Below are positions 40,881 through 51,239 of a DNA stretch of 64,000 nt, piece after piece. How positions within the stretch are numbered: position 1 is the stretch's first letter; every line of letters starts with the position of its first letter. The translations under genes were made by a program, and so were the position numbers. The notes below the pieces were generated by a model that saw only the letters and a program-made list of their open reading frames with translations, was not told where the DNA came from and made no database searches. The stretch comes from Paracyclopina nana. Taxonomy: Eukaryota; Arthropoda; Copepoda; Cyclopoida; Cyclopettidae. The stretch spans positions 7,068,001 through 7,132,000 of the forward strand of contig JAGUCH010000005.1 in assembly GCA_019096065.1 (NCBI GenBank), written 5' to 3'.

Positions 40881-41567
40881 TTATGATGTCGCACTTGAAC
40901 GGTTTTTAAGCACATGCAACATTTGGGTATGCCTTGTAAGGTGATGTTTTCCACCAAACTGCAAGTCACAAATGTCACACTTGAATGGTTTCAGTCCCTC
41001 ATGCACGGTTTTAATATGCCTTGTTAGGTGATGTTTTCCACCAAACTGAAAGTCACAAATGTCACACTTGAATGGTTTCAGTCCCTCATGCACAGTTTTG
41101 TTATGCCTTGCAAGGTCACTCTTTAAAGCAAACAATTTGTCGCAAATGTCACACTTGTATGGCTTAAGTCCCTCATGCACCATTTTGATATGCATTGAAA
41201 GGTGTGATCTATGGCCAAATGCTTTATCACAAACATCACACTTGAATGGCTTCTGTCCATCATGCACAGTTTTGATATGCTTTAAAAGGTAACCTTTTCC
41301 ACCAAATGATTTGTCACAAATGTCACACTTGAATGGCTTCTGTCCATCATGCACAGTTTTGATATGTGATGAAAGTTTATGTTTTTCACCAAACAATTTG
41401 TCACAAATGTCACACTTGTATGGCTTAAGTCCTTGATGCACCAATTTGATATGCGTTGAAAGGTAACGTTTTGCACCAAATAATTTGTCACAAATGTCAC
41501 ACTTGAAGTGTTTGATTCCTCCATGCACCTGGTTTTGGTGACGAAGAAGGCTACTGTGATCCCCTGT
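40881..41567 (-). CDS. ZNF-2, unit 4 (7 fingers, no ATG seen)
   Basis: Same seven-finger frame as in units 1-3. It is the intact reference for the four-finger deletion in unit 5. Confidence 0.7.
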   Translation of the reverse strand, partial: TGDHSSLLRHQNQVHGGIKHFKCDICDKLFGAKRYLSTHIKLVHQGLKPYKCDICDKLFGEKHKLSSHIKTVHDGQKPFKCDICDKSFGGKGYLLKHIKTVHDGQKPFKCDVCDKAFGHRSHLSMHIKMVHEGLKPYKCDICDKLFALKSDLARHNKTVHEGLKPFKCDICDFQFGGKHHLTRHIKTVHEGLKPFKCDICDLQFGGKHHLTRHTQMLHVLKNRSSATS

Positions 41568-42536
41568 GACAATTTTAGACGGAAGTATGCAAGTTAATTC
41601 ACTAAACTTCTTTCGTCATTTGTGCGGTGGCGCTTATGCTGCTTGCTGCAATGAAAAAGCGGGAAATTCAAATTTAGATTTTAGCGCCAATTTTTTAGTG
41701 CTCGAGTGGGAGGAGCCTGTTAATCAGCTTTACCAGACATGGAATTTTTACTTCAAGAATTGCTTTAATATGGCGTTTTCTATCATCTGACAGCTTTTTC
41801 ATGAAACTCACGATTCATAGAACTCTACTTTTTTTGTCAGAGGCCCTTCCATAGCATAGTCTGATGAAGTGTAGAAGTACAGCTGAGATAAGGGGTCACC
41901 TTACATTATAGATCATCTTGGCTAGGGATTCATTTTTAGAGGAGATACAGGTATTTAATTTTCCTCTTTTTCATTGAACTTGACAACTTCTTATGAAGGC
42001 ATGACCGAGGTTCAAACCACGGACGGCTGACTGAGAATACTCCACACTTACCTCTGAGCTATAGGGAAGTGGAAGCGAAGTTTTCGGACGTCACTTCAGC
42101 TGTCGCGCTAGCGTAGTTGACCCATTGGTAGTGTTACAAGACATGAGCTTTTTTTTCAAACCCAAAGTAGCCAACTTAATCTAACAATACAGTCACTTTT
42201 GAAACAAACTCATTCAGGAAACACTTTTAATTGGTGTTTTGGCTTGCCCAAAAGCCAGCCTTGAATTTCACTAAAAATTGGAATTTCAGGCAATGTAAGG
42301 CTCAAAATATGGTCAAATTTTAATTAAGTGTAACCAAATAATCATACAAAACTATTAAAGTAAGCTTATTATGGCCGTTATTTTGGCAAAATATTGGAGA
42401 AAAGTACTGAGAAACTGAGAATTTTATTTGTGGTGTAGGATGGCTTTTGGTACTAATAGACCGATTCAGAAGTCAAAATCTGAAAAATGATTTTACAAAA
42501 ACGAGATATTTGCAAATTTCATCATAATGTCGCGCG

Positions 42537-43109
42537 TTATTTTGTTGATAATGATGCAGGTGAACAGGGCCTAAGTCCCTCATGCGCCATTAATATATGC
42601 GTTGAAAGGTTTGATCTTTGGCCAAATTGCTTGTCACAAATGTTGCACTGAAATGGCTTGAGTCCCTCATGCACTGTTATGATATGCGTTGAAAGGCCAG
42701 TCTTGAGTCCAAATGTTTTGTCACAAATGTCACACTTGAATGGCTTGAGTCTCTCATGCACCATTTTGATATGCATTGAAAGGTGATATTTTCTGCCAAA
42801 ATGAATGTCACAAATGTCACACTTGTATGGCTTACGTCCCTCATGCACTGATTTGACATGGCTTGAAAGGTGATATTTTCTGGTGAAATGAACGTCACAA
42901 ATGTCACACTTGAACTGTTTGATTCCTCCATGCACTTCACTTTTGTGACGAAAAAGGTTCCCTTTCTGCAAAAACCGTTTGTCACAAATGTCGCATTTAA
43001 AAGTTTTCAGCTTTTGCATGCCTTTCCCCAGCTCATGCTTGGCTTCTTGGTGCTTTTTTAAAGCAATGTTCAGCTTGAATTTTTGTCCACAAATGTTGCA
43101 CTTGTTCAT
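42537..43109 (-). CDS. ZNF-1, unit 5 (intact, 6 fingers)
   Basis: 190 residues, same protein as unit 4 by eye, with the family ATG and the MITE-derived C-terminus. Units 4 and 5 are therefore the only two with a fully open ZNF-1. Confidence 0.85.
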   Translation of the reverse strand: MNKCNICGQKFKLNIALKKHQEAKHELGKGMQKLKTFKCDICDKRFLQKGNLFRHKSEVHGGIKQFKCDICDVHFTRKYHLSSHVKSVHEGRKPYKCDICDIHFGRKYHLSMHIKMVHERLKPFKCDICDKTFGLKTGLSTHIITVHEGLKPFQCNICDKQFGQRSNLSTHILMAHEGLRPCSPASLSTK

Positions 43110-43676
43110 CCTTCAACAGCTGAAATAGAACTGAAACAGATGCGCCAATCTTTTTCTATTAACAAAGTGTTAATTAGAGTCATCACTTGGCTATTTTCCA
43201 AGGAAACTTCTTACCGTACGCGCGCCCAATTTGAGGGAAAATGTCCACATATGATTATTTTTTCTTACTCAAAATGCCGCAAAGGTTTTAAAAAAATGCC
43301 CAAAAACATGATTTTGGCCAATTGCTCAATTTTCATTATAGGGGGCGCTAGTTACTCTGAATGGCAGGAACTGTTTCAAAAAGATGTTATCACACATGTC
43401 ACATTGCATTGGAATTAACGCCTTTAAGAAATTATTTGCGAAGTCTATTTTCTTGCACGCAAGCCTGTGACCTTTACGAAGCACCTAAAAACCGAGCGGC
43501 CTTATTTAGGGCACGTCAAAAAAGGTCGGGCTACAGCCTACTAATCAGGTCAGGAAAAAAATCAGAACTAAGCTGACACCAATTGCTGCCAAATATTTAC
43601 AAAAGACAAGTATAAATAATGCAAATATTGCCATTTAAAAATACATTTATTATCATTAAGTCTCTTTTTGACGCAC

Positions 43677-43998
43677 TTATGATGTCGCACTTGAACGGTT
43701 TTTAAGCACATGCAACATTTGGGTATGCCTTGTAAGGTGATGTTTTCCACCAAACTGCAAGTCACAAATGTCACACTTGAATGGTTTCAGTCCCTCATGC
43801 ACGGTTTTAATATGCCTTGTTAGGTGATGTTTTCCACCAAACTGAAAGTCACAAATGTCACACTTGAATGGTTTCAGTCCCTCATGCACAGTTTTGTTAT
43901 GCCTTGCAAGGTCACTCTTTAAAGCAAACAATTTGTCGCAAATGTCACACTTGAAGTGTTTGATTCCTCCATGCACCTGGTTTTGGTGACGAAGAAGG
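43677..43998 (-). pseudogene. ZNF-2, unit 5 (four fingers deleted, 5' end lost)
   Basis: Only three fingers remain. The half-finger RHQNQVHGGIKHF is joined in frame to the finger that is fifth in the other units, at their common CDICDKLF stretch. Four fingers (4 x 84 bp) were lost by recombination between homologous fingers. Upstream the frame runs straight into a minisatellite (44000-44290), so the normal upstream sequence of the unit is missing too. Confidence 0.8.
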
Positions 43999-43999
43999 C

Positions 44000-44290
44000 G
44001 TAGAGGCTTTAATATGTTGTCTAAAGCGGTCTCAATTTGCATCTGACTCAATTCATGGTTTTGAGCAGCCTCAATTTGCAAAGGTCTCAATTTGCAGTCA
44101 TAAGCGGCCTCAATTTGCAGTCTCGAGCAGTATCAATTTGCAGTCTTGAGCAGCCTTAATTTGCGTCTTGAAATATCTCATTTTGTAGTTTTGAGCGGCC
44201 TCCTTTTGCATTCTTGAGCGGCCTCAATTTGAAGACTATAGAGGCCTCAATTTGTTGTTTTAAACGGCCTCAATTTGCAGCCTTATATAC
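44000..44290 (-). repeat. Minisatellite of about 28 bp (GGCCTCAATTTGCAGTCTTG)
   Basis: About ten degenerate copies of a CGGCCTCAATTTGCAGTC-type unit with spacing of 20-35 bp. It directly abuts the truncated end of the ZNF array. Confidence 0.8.
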
Positions 44291-44310
44291 AATACATCTA
44301 CCGTTTTTTA

Positions 44311-44414
44311 ATGAATGCATTATGACAAATCCATGCAGAATGACAACTCTGAACAGCTAGTTTATGTACTGATAACTCCTCTGCGCAAATGAATTTCAAG
44401 TTCCGATTCCTTAA
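44311..44414 (+). repeat. Direct repeat flanking the plus-strand ZNF gene, left copy
   Basis: About 104 bp starting at GAATGCAT. Homologous in the same orientation to 46949-47049, beyond the gene's 3' end. Confidence 0.7.
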
Positions 44415-44796
44415 TTATAATCCAATTTTTGCTACGCGCAAAAATTACTTCTTTAGCGGGTTTAAAGTAAAATTTAAAGACCAAAATTCATCAGCAGCTT
44501 TGAAACAAGTTACTTCTTGGCGCGGGTTTGAAATTGCACTTGAAGTTTTGCTTCGCTACATAGGAGAGCAGAAATGGCTCTTTCTTGGCCAGCCATTGCA
44601 GTTACCTCTTTAAAATTTGAAGTTTTAAGTTCATGCTAGCTAGCACCTGACATTTCCACTTGAGGTTATTCTTTTTTAGATAGTTTTGATAAATGGCTTT
44701 TTTCATGGCCAGTTGTGCCTAAAAGCTTTAGCTTGCTACTAATAAAGTGCTTTATCTATTTTTAGTTTGCTTTTTATTGCTTTTTTTTGGTTTGTG

Positions 44797-45068
44797 TGGT
44801 ATGGTGCGGGTTGGTGCGGCTTGGTGCGGCTTGGTGCGGGTTGGTGCGGGTTGGTGGGGGTTGGTGCGGGTCGTAGCGGGTCGTTGCGGGTCGTAGCGGG
44901 TAGGTGCGGGTAGGTGCGGGTTGGTGCGGGTTGGTGCGGGTTGGTGCGGGTTGGTGCGGGTTGGTGGGGGTTGGTGCGGGTCGTTGCGGGTCGTTGCGGG
45001 TAGGTGCGGGAAGGTGCGGGTAGGTGCGGGTTGGTGCGGGTTGGTGCGGGTTGGTGCGGGTTGGTGAG
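44797..45068 (+). repeat. G-rich 10-bp minisatellite (GGTGCGGGTT)n
   Basis: About 27 copies with variants GGTGCGGCTT, GGTGGGGGTT, CGTAGCGGGT and CGTTGCGGGT. Open in several frames only because the period gives no stops (the minus strand reads a PTRTNPHQPA repeat). Runs of three Gs every ten bases make G-quadruplex formation plausible. Confidence 0.92.
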
Positions 45069-45280
45069 GGTCGGCACAGCTTTTAGACGCGGCCCATGAG
45101 GACGCAAAAGGAAAGACCAAGTTTTCATTGTTATAGAGCTCCCTCGCGTGCCCGGGAAGCTTTAGGTGGTGCAGGGTGAGGACGCCGTTCCGGGTCGCTT
45201 CCAGCGGCTCTGGGTGAGCACAGTGAGGACGCGGGAAGAAAGACAATCAGTTGCTTCAGTTTCAATTCAGCAGTTGAAGA

Positions 45281-46714
45281 ATGAACAAGTGTGACGTTTG
45301 TGGGCAAACGTTCAAGTTGGTCATTGCCTTGAAGAAGCATCACGAAGCCAAACATGAGCTTGGGAACAGCAAGCAAGAGGCGATGCCTTTCAAATGTGAC
45401 ATTTGCGACAAACGGCTTTCGCATAAAAGTGGCCTTTTTCGCCACAAAAAACAAATGCATGGAGGAATCAAACAGTTCAAGTGTGACATTTGTGACAAAT
45501 CATTTGGTGCAAAACGTTACCTTTCAACACATATCAAATTGGTGCATGAAGGACTTAAGCCATTCAAGTGTGACATTTGTGACAAAACATTTGCACAAAA
45601 GATAACCCATTCAACGCATATCAAAACAGTACATGATGTTGTCATAATGTTGCACGAAGGCCAGAAAAGATTCATGTGTGACATTTGTGACAAAGCATTC
45701 TGTGAAAACAGTTACCTTGCCAAACATGTTAAAACTGTGCATGACGGACTGAAGCCGTTCAAGTGTGACATATGTGACAAAACATTTGGTCACAAAGTTA
45801 CCCTATCAACACATGTTAAAACTGTTCATGAGGGACTGAAGCCATTCAAGTGTGACATTTGTGACAAGCAGTTTGGCCAACAACCACACCTTTCAACACA
45901 TATCAAAATGGTGCATGAGGGACTGAAGCTGTTCAAGTGTGATATATGTGACAAAACATTTGGTCACAAAGTTACCCTTTCAAAACATGTTAAAACTGTG
46001 CATGAGGGACTCAAGCCATTCAAGTGTGACATTTGTTACAAGAAGTTTGGCCAACAACCACACCTTTCAACGCATGTCAAAATTGTGCATGAGGGACTCA
46101 AGCCATTCAAGTGTGACATTTGTGACAAGCAGTTTGGCCAACAACCACACCTTTCAAAACATATCAAAATGGTGCATGAGGGATTGAAGCCATTCAAGTG
46201 TGACATTTGTGACAAGCTGTTTGGTCGTCAATCAAACCTTTCAGCGCATATCAAAATTGTGCATGAGGGATTCAAGCCATTCAAGTGTGACAAATGTGAC
46301 AAATCATTTGGTGAAAAACGTAACCTTTCAACACATGTTGAAACTGTGCATGAGGGATTGAAGCCATTCAAGTGTGACATATGTGACAAGCAGTTTGGTC
46401 AAAGATCACAAATTCCAACGCATATCAAAACGGTGCATGAGGGACTGAAGCCATTCAAGTGTGACATTTGTGACAAGCAGTTTGGCCTAAAACCAAACCT
46501 TTCTTTACATATCAGCAGGGTGCATCAGGGACGGAAGCCATTCAAGTGTGACATTTGTGACAAATCATTTTGTGGAAAAACTAACCTTGCAACACATGTC
46601 GAAACGGTGCATGCGGGACTGAAGCCATTCAAGTGTGACATTTGTGACAAGCAGTTTGGCCAAAGAGCACACCTTTCAACGCATATCAAAACGGTGCATG
46701 TTGGACTGATGTGA
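45281..46714 (+). CDS. C2H2 zinc-finger protein, 16 fingers (plus strand)
   Basis: 477 residues from the family ATG (MNKCDVCGQTF). Sixteen fingers. A short insertion (DVVIMLHEGQKRF) separates fingers 4 and 5, and finger 4 has His at the helix position usually Leu (KITHSTH). Two-finger modules are repeated (GHKVTLS/GQQPHLS, fingers 6-7 and 8-9). The stop at 46712-46714 (TGA) falls in the linker after finger 16. One more complete finger follows in the same frame up to a TGA at about 46780, so the ancestral protein was longer. Upstream the sequence TTTCAATTCAGCAG suggests a splice acceptor. The only ZNF gene here on the plus strand. DNA binding is likely. Confidence 0.88.
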   Translation: MNKCDVCGQTFKLVIALKKHHEAKHELGNSKQEAMPFKCDICDKRLSHKSGLFRHKKQMHGGIKQFKCDICDKSFGAKRYLSTHIKLVHEGLKPFKCDICDKTFAQKITHSTHIKTVHDVVIMLHEGQKRFMCDICDKAFCENSYLAKHVKTVHDGLKPFKCDICDKTFGHKVTLSTHVKTVHEGLKPFKCDICDKQFGQQPHLSTHIKMVHEGLKLFKCDICDKTFGHKVTLSKHVKTVHEGLKPFKCDICYKKFGQQPHLSTHVKIVHEGLKPFKCDICDKQFGQQPHLSKHIKMVHEGLKPFKCDICDKLFGRQSNLSAHIKIVHEGFKPFKCDKCDKSFGEKRNLSTHVETVHEGLKPFKCDICDKQFGQRSQIPTHIKTVHEGLKPFKCDICDKQFGLKPNLSLHISRVHQGRKPFKCDICDKSFCGKTNLATHVETVHAGLKPFKCDICDKQFGQRAHLSTHIKTVHVGLM

Positions 46715-46948
46715 TTCAACTGTGACATTTGTGACATTCATTTTGGCACTAAAGATCACCTTTCAGGGCATGTGCATTGAGAATTCAGTTGGAATTCCTG
46801 TAACACTTGTTGTGCAAAAATAAACATCAAAAGAAGATCACAAGAAAAATATATTACATTGCTTAGTGCACCAAAACAAGGCTGAAAGCTTTCAGGCTTA
46901 ATACACTTGCAATAACTTTAAAATTATGTTTATCTATTGTTCCTTAAG

Positions 46949-47049
46949 GAATGCATAATGACGAAACCATGCAGAATGACAACTCTACGCAGCTAGTTTA
47001 TGTACTGAGAACTCCTTTGCGCAAAGGAATTTCGCGTTCCGATTCCTTA
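46949..47049 (+). repeat. Direct repeat flanking the plus-strand ZNF gene, right copy
   Basis: Homologous to 44311-44414 (shared AGCTAGTTTATGTACTGA). With the left copy it brackets 2.6 kb containing the minisatellite and the gene. Confidence 0.7.
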
Positions 47050-48050
47050 AGGAGTTTGTAGATGAACAGAGCATAAGAGAGGAAATACCTTAATTACATA
47101 AATTACCTTAAGTTAAGCCTGAATTGAGTAGGTTAGAGTATATTATACGCGATGGCGCCACTCAAACCCTTTTATTGCTCCCTTTGTATTTTTGTATCAG
47201 TTGAAAAAAACAGCTATCAAAAGTGTCAAAGTTAGTAGATATTCAACTTTGTTATAATAGAGAGCGGCAATCTTCCAACCCACATTGCTGAGCAGATTGC
47301 AAAGGTTGAATCTGGTCAAAGTCATAGGTGGCGTAATTTTTAGGAAATCTGTCGCTCCACCTCGCCAAGTAAACTAGGTAAAGGCGTCCATAAATGGACA
47401 GCGGAGGGCGGGCCTACGGAGATATTTGAAAGTAGCCCTTTATTTTACCTTCACTGGTAGCAAGGAGTTACAAGTGTGGCTCATTTCTGTTTTACATTGC
47501 AATGATAGAAATTATTGATCTGAGCTAGACTAAGAAAATAAGCAGCTGATTAAATACAATTTATCATGAAAGTTTTATGTTGAGGAACCATAAACTCTGC
47601 TCTTATGAAACCAATGAGGTGATTCATTATTTTGGTGCTTTTATTCTACATGATTATTGATGTTTCTAAAATATGGTTGATTATGGTAATCCCCAAGGTA
47701 TAACAAAACTTTACAAAAAGTACTTACAGCAGTTTTTGAATTAATTTAAGGTCTCCCGGTATAATGATGTGTCATTATGGGGCAATATTATGAAGATATT
47801 TGTAAATATCAGGTACTTTCAAAAACATTTTATCAATTTTTTCTGCATAATTGTTTTGTTTGAAACATATACCTTTGCCATTGAGAATTCAATGTCAATG
47901 TTTCCTTTTTTTCAATATTGTCATTGTGCTAGGTGAACTGGGCCTAAGAATTGTACAATTATTTAGCAGATGACTTCATTAAATATTATGATTTGCCAAG
48001 AATGATTTGTGTAAATTAGAGGATCAAAAGTTAAATTAATTCAGTGAATA
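47050..48050. other. AT-rich region without a supported gene
   Basis: Contains a copy of the short repeat with the TAAAGGCGTCCATAAATGG start (47370-47418) and a worn MITE-like end (AGGTGAACTGGGCCTAAG) at about 47931. Nothing else stands out. Confidence 0.4.
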
Positions 48051-48059
48051 TTGTGGCCA

Positions 48060-49420
48060 GACTTGGATCAATTAGAACATACTGTCCTTGGATAGACTGA
48101 AATGGATCATGCTTGGATCGACAGCTAGAATACATTGTACATTCTTAGAATGCAACAGCAATCAGTCACTGGATCGACAAAACACACTGTTCTTGGATAG
48201 ACTGGCAGAACAAAGAGTCTTGCATTATTTTCTGGCATTGAGGCACTTTTGTAAGGCATAATTTTGCAAGGCCGTTAAAAAAAAGATATAGATGATAAAG
48301 TGACATGATTGTTTAAAAGTTTACATCAAATTAAATGCAGCTTAAGTTTTATTTGCCAAGATTTTCTTCATTAAAGCTTAAAATATTAATTGGTTTAACA
48401 TTTTTGATATGCCTTATTTTAGCTTGGGTTCTATTTTTGATGTTTGGTGCTCAGATGAAAAATAGCTGCTTGGTTCTCAAATTTTTCCCAACCTCTCAGG
48501 GATTTTTCTTGGGGTCTAACTTTTGCTGAGGGGGTAGGGAACTATTAGTCTAATCGATCCAAATATAGTTTAATCTGTAGCTGATATAGTTTATCTGGAA
48601 TGGTACTACCTGGTCAGCTCATTCATTCAAAATAAATATACTGCCTTTTGCCCCAGGTACTTGTTCCCCTATTGACTTCAGTTGACCAGTAACGCTCTAC
48701 TAAAACATAGGAGCTTTTTCATTCAGCAACCTTCACTTAATGGAACTGAGTCACAATATGTACAGTTGCACTCAAGTGCAAATATGCTGATATTAAGAAG
48801 ACCCGTGTCATACGCATGGATCAACTGAGACAAACATAGACCAAGACCAACTGTGGGCAGCCACACTTGGATTGACTAGAACATTGACTGCAACAGATCA
48901 TCCCAAGATTGATTATGAGAACACACTGTCCTTGGATCAATAAGACAGGATTGTACTTGAATCAATAGTCATGACAGAGACGGACTTGGGTCAACTAGAA
49001 CTGTACTTGGATAGACTGGCAGAATGTACTGCACTTGCATCGAAAAACGGATTGCCCTTGGATTGACTGTTATAACAAACAGTCCCTGGATAGACTAGAG
49101 CTAATCTGGTACCATTGGGAGTAGACAGACTAGAAAAACACTTTGTTGATTCGTTTTGTCGATCCAAGGACTGTGCGTTCTCATAGTCGGTCCTAGGACA
49201 GTTTGTCTTGTCTATCCAGGCACAACTCGTTTTTCTAGTTTAACTAAATGCATTAAGTTCTGGTCTATCTGAGGACTGTGTGCTCAGATAGTAGATCCAA
49301 GGCAAATCCTTTTGTCAATTCAAGTCCAGTTCGCTGTAGTCTATCCACGAACAATCCATTGTCAATCCAAGAGTAGGAGTTGACCAAATGTTTGCTAGAA
49401 ACAGGACCTACTGTCCACAT
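48060..49420. repeat. TTGGATCGAC motif family, forward and reverse clusters
   Basis: Forward copies at 48070-48205 and 48805-49130. Reverse copies at 49145-49385, head to head with the preceding cluster around 49135. The segment at 48785-48870 is homologous to 51240-51355. A reverse copy of the 80-bp motif lies at 48493-48545. No protein is supported. Confidence 0.65.
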
Positions 49421-49449
49421 GGTCTAACTAGTATTTGAACAGAATTGCC

Positions 49450-49860
49450 TCTAAGTTGGCCATGGTTATCAAAGTAATCTATAGCTGCTCATGTCAGCTA
49501 TGGTTTCAGTCAGAAATGGTGACTCAAGTCACACCTTATGTGGCTGCACAAGGTGAAGCTTTAACAAGTCATGGTTACCCAAGTCAGTCATAAGTAGTTT
49601 GTGGTTAACCAAGTCAGCCCTGGCTAGTTAAGTCACCCAATGGCTTCACTAGTCAGTTCTTCTTGTTGAGTGAATTTAAGTCAGTTACACAATTTAAGCC
49701 CAACTTAGTATGTTTTAGAATAGTAGTTGGTTACTGTCATGCCATGGTCTGGGTCAGTCATACCAGTAGGTCATGTTCCTGATATGTTTTATTGGTCATG
49801 ATCTGGGTCCTTCATAAGTTGGTCATGTTTCTGTGAGCCTGTAGTTTGTCCTTTTGCCCA
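49450..49860. repeat. Degenerate AAGTCAG-rich repeat
   Basis: Many loosely spaced copies of a CCAAGTCAGTCAT / GGTTAACCAAGTCAG-like motif. Too irregular to define a unit. Confidence 0.35.
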
Positions 49861-49899
49861 GTCAAACTAGTGGCAAAAAGTCCATAAAGGCTCAATCTC

Positions 49900-50005
49900 A
49901 ATTTGCTTGCTGGTCAATTTTTTTGGTACAGTTTCCTGTTTCAAACAGAGAAGCAACATAGGATGTAGAGAAATGTGGAGGGCAGGCCAGCCCTCCATAA
50001 AATTG
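49900..50005 (+). mobile_element. SINE family 1, tail fragment
   Basis: Body sequence (TTGGTACAGTTTCCTGTTTC) and the AAATGTGGAGGGC end, with a damaged palindrome. Confidence 0.6.
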
Positions 50006-50059
50006 AGAGGGGGTGGGCCTTTTGACTACTCCCAAAAATATGCTTCAATCACTTAGTTC

Positions 50060-50385
50060 ATAGTGTTGCAGTTTAAGTTTTGTGGGATAAGGTTCAAATC
50101 CCCTCTTTTGAAAAAGAAATGCTACTAATACATTCATCCTAGAAGCCTCTAGCTAATGTAGTTAAAACACATAATTTGCTAGGTGTAGGACAATCCCAAA
50201 CTTTTGCTCATCATTTTCTTTGAATTTGAATTAATTATGTGATAAGAGGCAAACATTTTTTCTAGATTGCAATTTACTTCCTGGTCATTTTCTTGTACAG
50301 TTTCCTTGTTCAAACAGGGGAGCAGGGGAGCAACATAGGTCACAGCGAAATGTGGAGGGTGGGCCTTCAGCCCACTCACAATAGT
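50060..50385 (+). mobile_element. SINE family 1, interrupted copy
   Basis: Box B-like AAGGTTCAAATCCCC at about 50090, then about 150 bp of other sequence, then the usual body and the GGGTGGGCCTTCAGCCCAC palindrome. Confidence 0.6.
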
Positions 50386-50456
50386 ATTGCCTGAATATTG
50401 ATCTTCTTAAAATTTACTATTTACATAAAGCACATAATAACAAGCTGGAAACACGA

Positions 50457-50713
50457 GATATATAAGTCAGTCATAGAGCATTGGACTTGCATTCAGAGCA
50501 ATGTGGGTTCTAAAGACAGATCCATAAAGGCTCAATCTCAATTTACTCAATTTTTTGGTACAGTTTCTGTTTTAAACAGATGAGAAAAAGATCACTTTGT
50601 TGAGAGTGTTTAATGGGATGAAGGTTTATATCCCATCTGTGGAAAAAAAAAAACTGGGGAGCGACATAAGTCAAAGCGAAATGTGGAGGGCGGGCCTTCG
50701 GCCCGCCCTCCAA
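50457..50713 (+). mobile_element. SINE family 1 copy with perfect terminal palindrome
   Basis: A worn tRNA-like head (GTCAGTCATAGAGCATTGG) and the body. At 50684-50712 a perfect 13-bp-arm palindrome is centred on GGGCCTTCGGCCC. Confidence 0.7.
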
Positions 50714-50816
50714 ATATTGATGACTCATTGGTTTTTGTACAGTTTCCTGTTTGAATCAGGAGAGCAACATAAGTCATAGTGAAATGTGGAGGGCAGGCCT
50801 TCGGCCCGCCCACCAA
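50714..50816 (+). mobile_element. SINE family 1, 5'-truncated copy
   Basis: Body from TTTTTGTACAGTTTCCTG to the palindrome, which has two mismatches. Confidence 0.6.
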
Positions 50817-50934
50817 AAAATTGACTGGGGTTGAGCCTTCAGCCCGCTCACACTAATATTCTCTTCTTAAAATTTCCTTTTTACAAGAAGCACTAAATAT
50901 AAAACTAGAAATATCAGACATACAAAGAAGTAAA

Positions 50935-51136
50935 GCTGGCTCATTGGTAGAGCGTCCGACTTGTAGTCAGAGAGATGTGGGTTCAAACCCCATTGATGAC
51001 AAATGTACTTTTTCTCGTTTTTTCAGTGAGAGAATTTACTTCCTGGTCGATTTTCTTGTGCAGTTTCCTGTCTCAAAAAGGGGAATGTCATAGGTCACAG
51101 CGAAATGTGGAGGGCGGGCCTTCGGCCCGCCCTCCA
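50935..51136 (+). mobile_element. SINE family 1, best-preserved copy
   Basis: Box A-like TGGCTCATTGGTAGAG (50938) and box B GGGTTCAAACCCC, then body and the perfect terminal palindrome (51108-51136). The 5' 65 bp resemble a tRNA but the stems do not all pair, so I call a SINE. Confidence 0.78.
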
Positions 51137-51239
51137 ATAAGTTCGACCATTGCAAATTTTGGAGGGCTTGTGTAGATCTCAGCTAGCCAAGATTTCCGCT
51201 CTCTCTGATATTCAGTTGAACTAGTAGTTGCACTCAGGT

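Larger units (their letters stand above)
30996..43998 (-). repeat. Tandem array of about 2.79-kb units carrying two ZNF frames each
   Basis: Unit starts (GTAGCCAACTTAATC) lie at 30996, 33787, 36581, 39371 and 42167, giving periods of 2791, 2794, 2790 and 2796 bp. The first four units are complete. The fifth ends at about 43998 after an internal deletion. The units are nearly identical: most differences are homopolymer lengths, a few are substitutions. Each holds a left-truncated PIF/Harbinger-like MITE, ZNF-1, a spacer, ZNF-2 and a family 2 SINE. Both ZNF frames are on the minus strand, ZNF-2 upstream of ZNF-1. The similarity implies very recent amplification or strong homogenisation. Confidence 0.93.

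Noticed and set aside
31366-44000. Evenly spaced identical short repeats (TGTCACAAATGTCACACTTG) resembling a CRISPR array
   Set aside because: The 84-bp period is the zinc-finger period, the spacers are coding, and the genome is animal.
44739-45246. Open frames with PTRTNPHQPA repeats
   Set aside because: Produced by the 10-bp minisatellite. Open in more than one frame, so no coding signal.
50684-50712. UUCG tetraloop hairpin at the SINE end
   Set aside because: With the palindrome in register the loop is TTC. A C(UUCG)G tetraloop would shift the stem out of pairing.
50935-51003. Functional tRNA gene
   Set aside because: Box A and box B are present but acceptor and anticodon stems do not pair well, and the sequence continues into a SINE body and tail.
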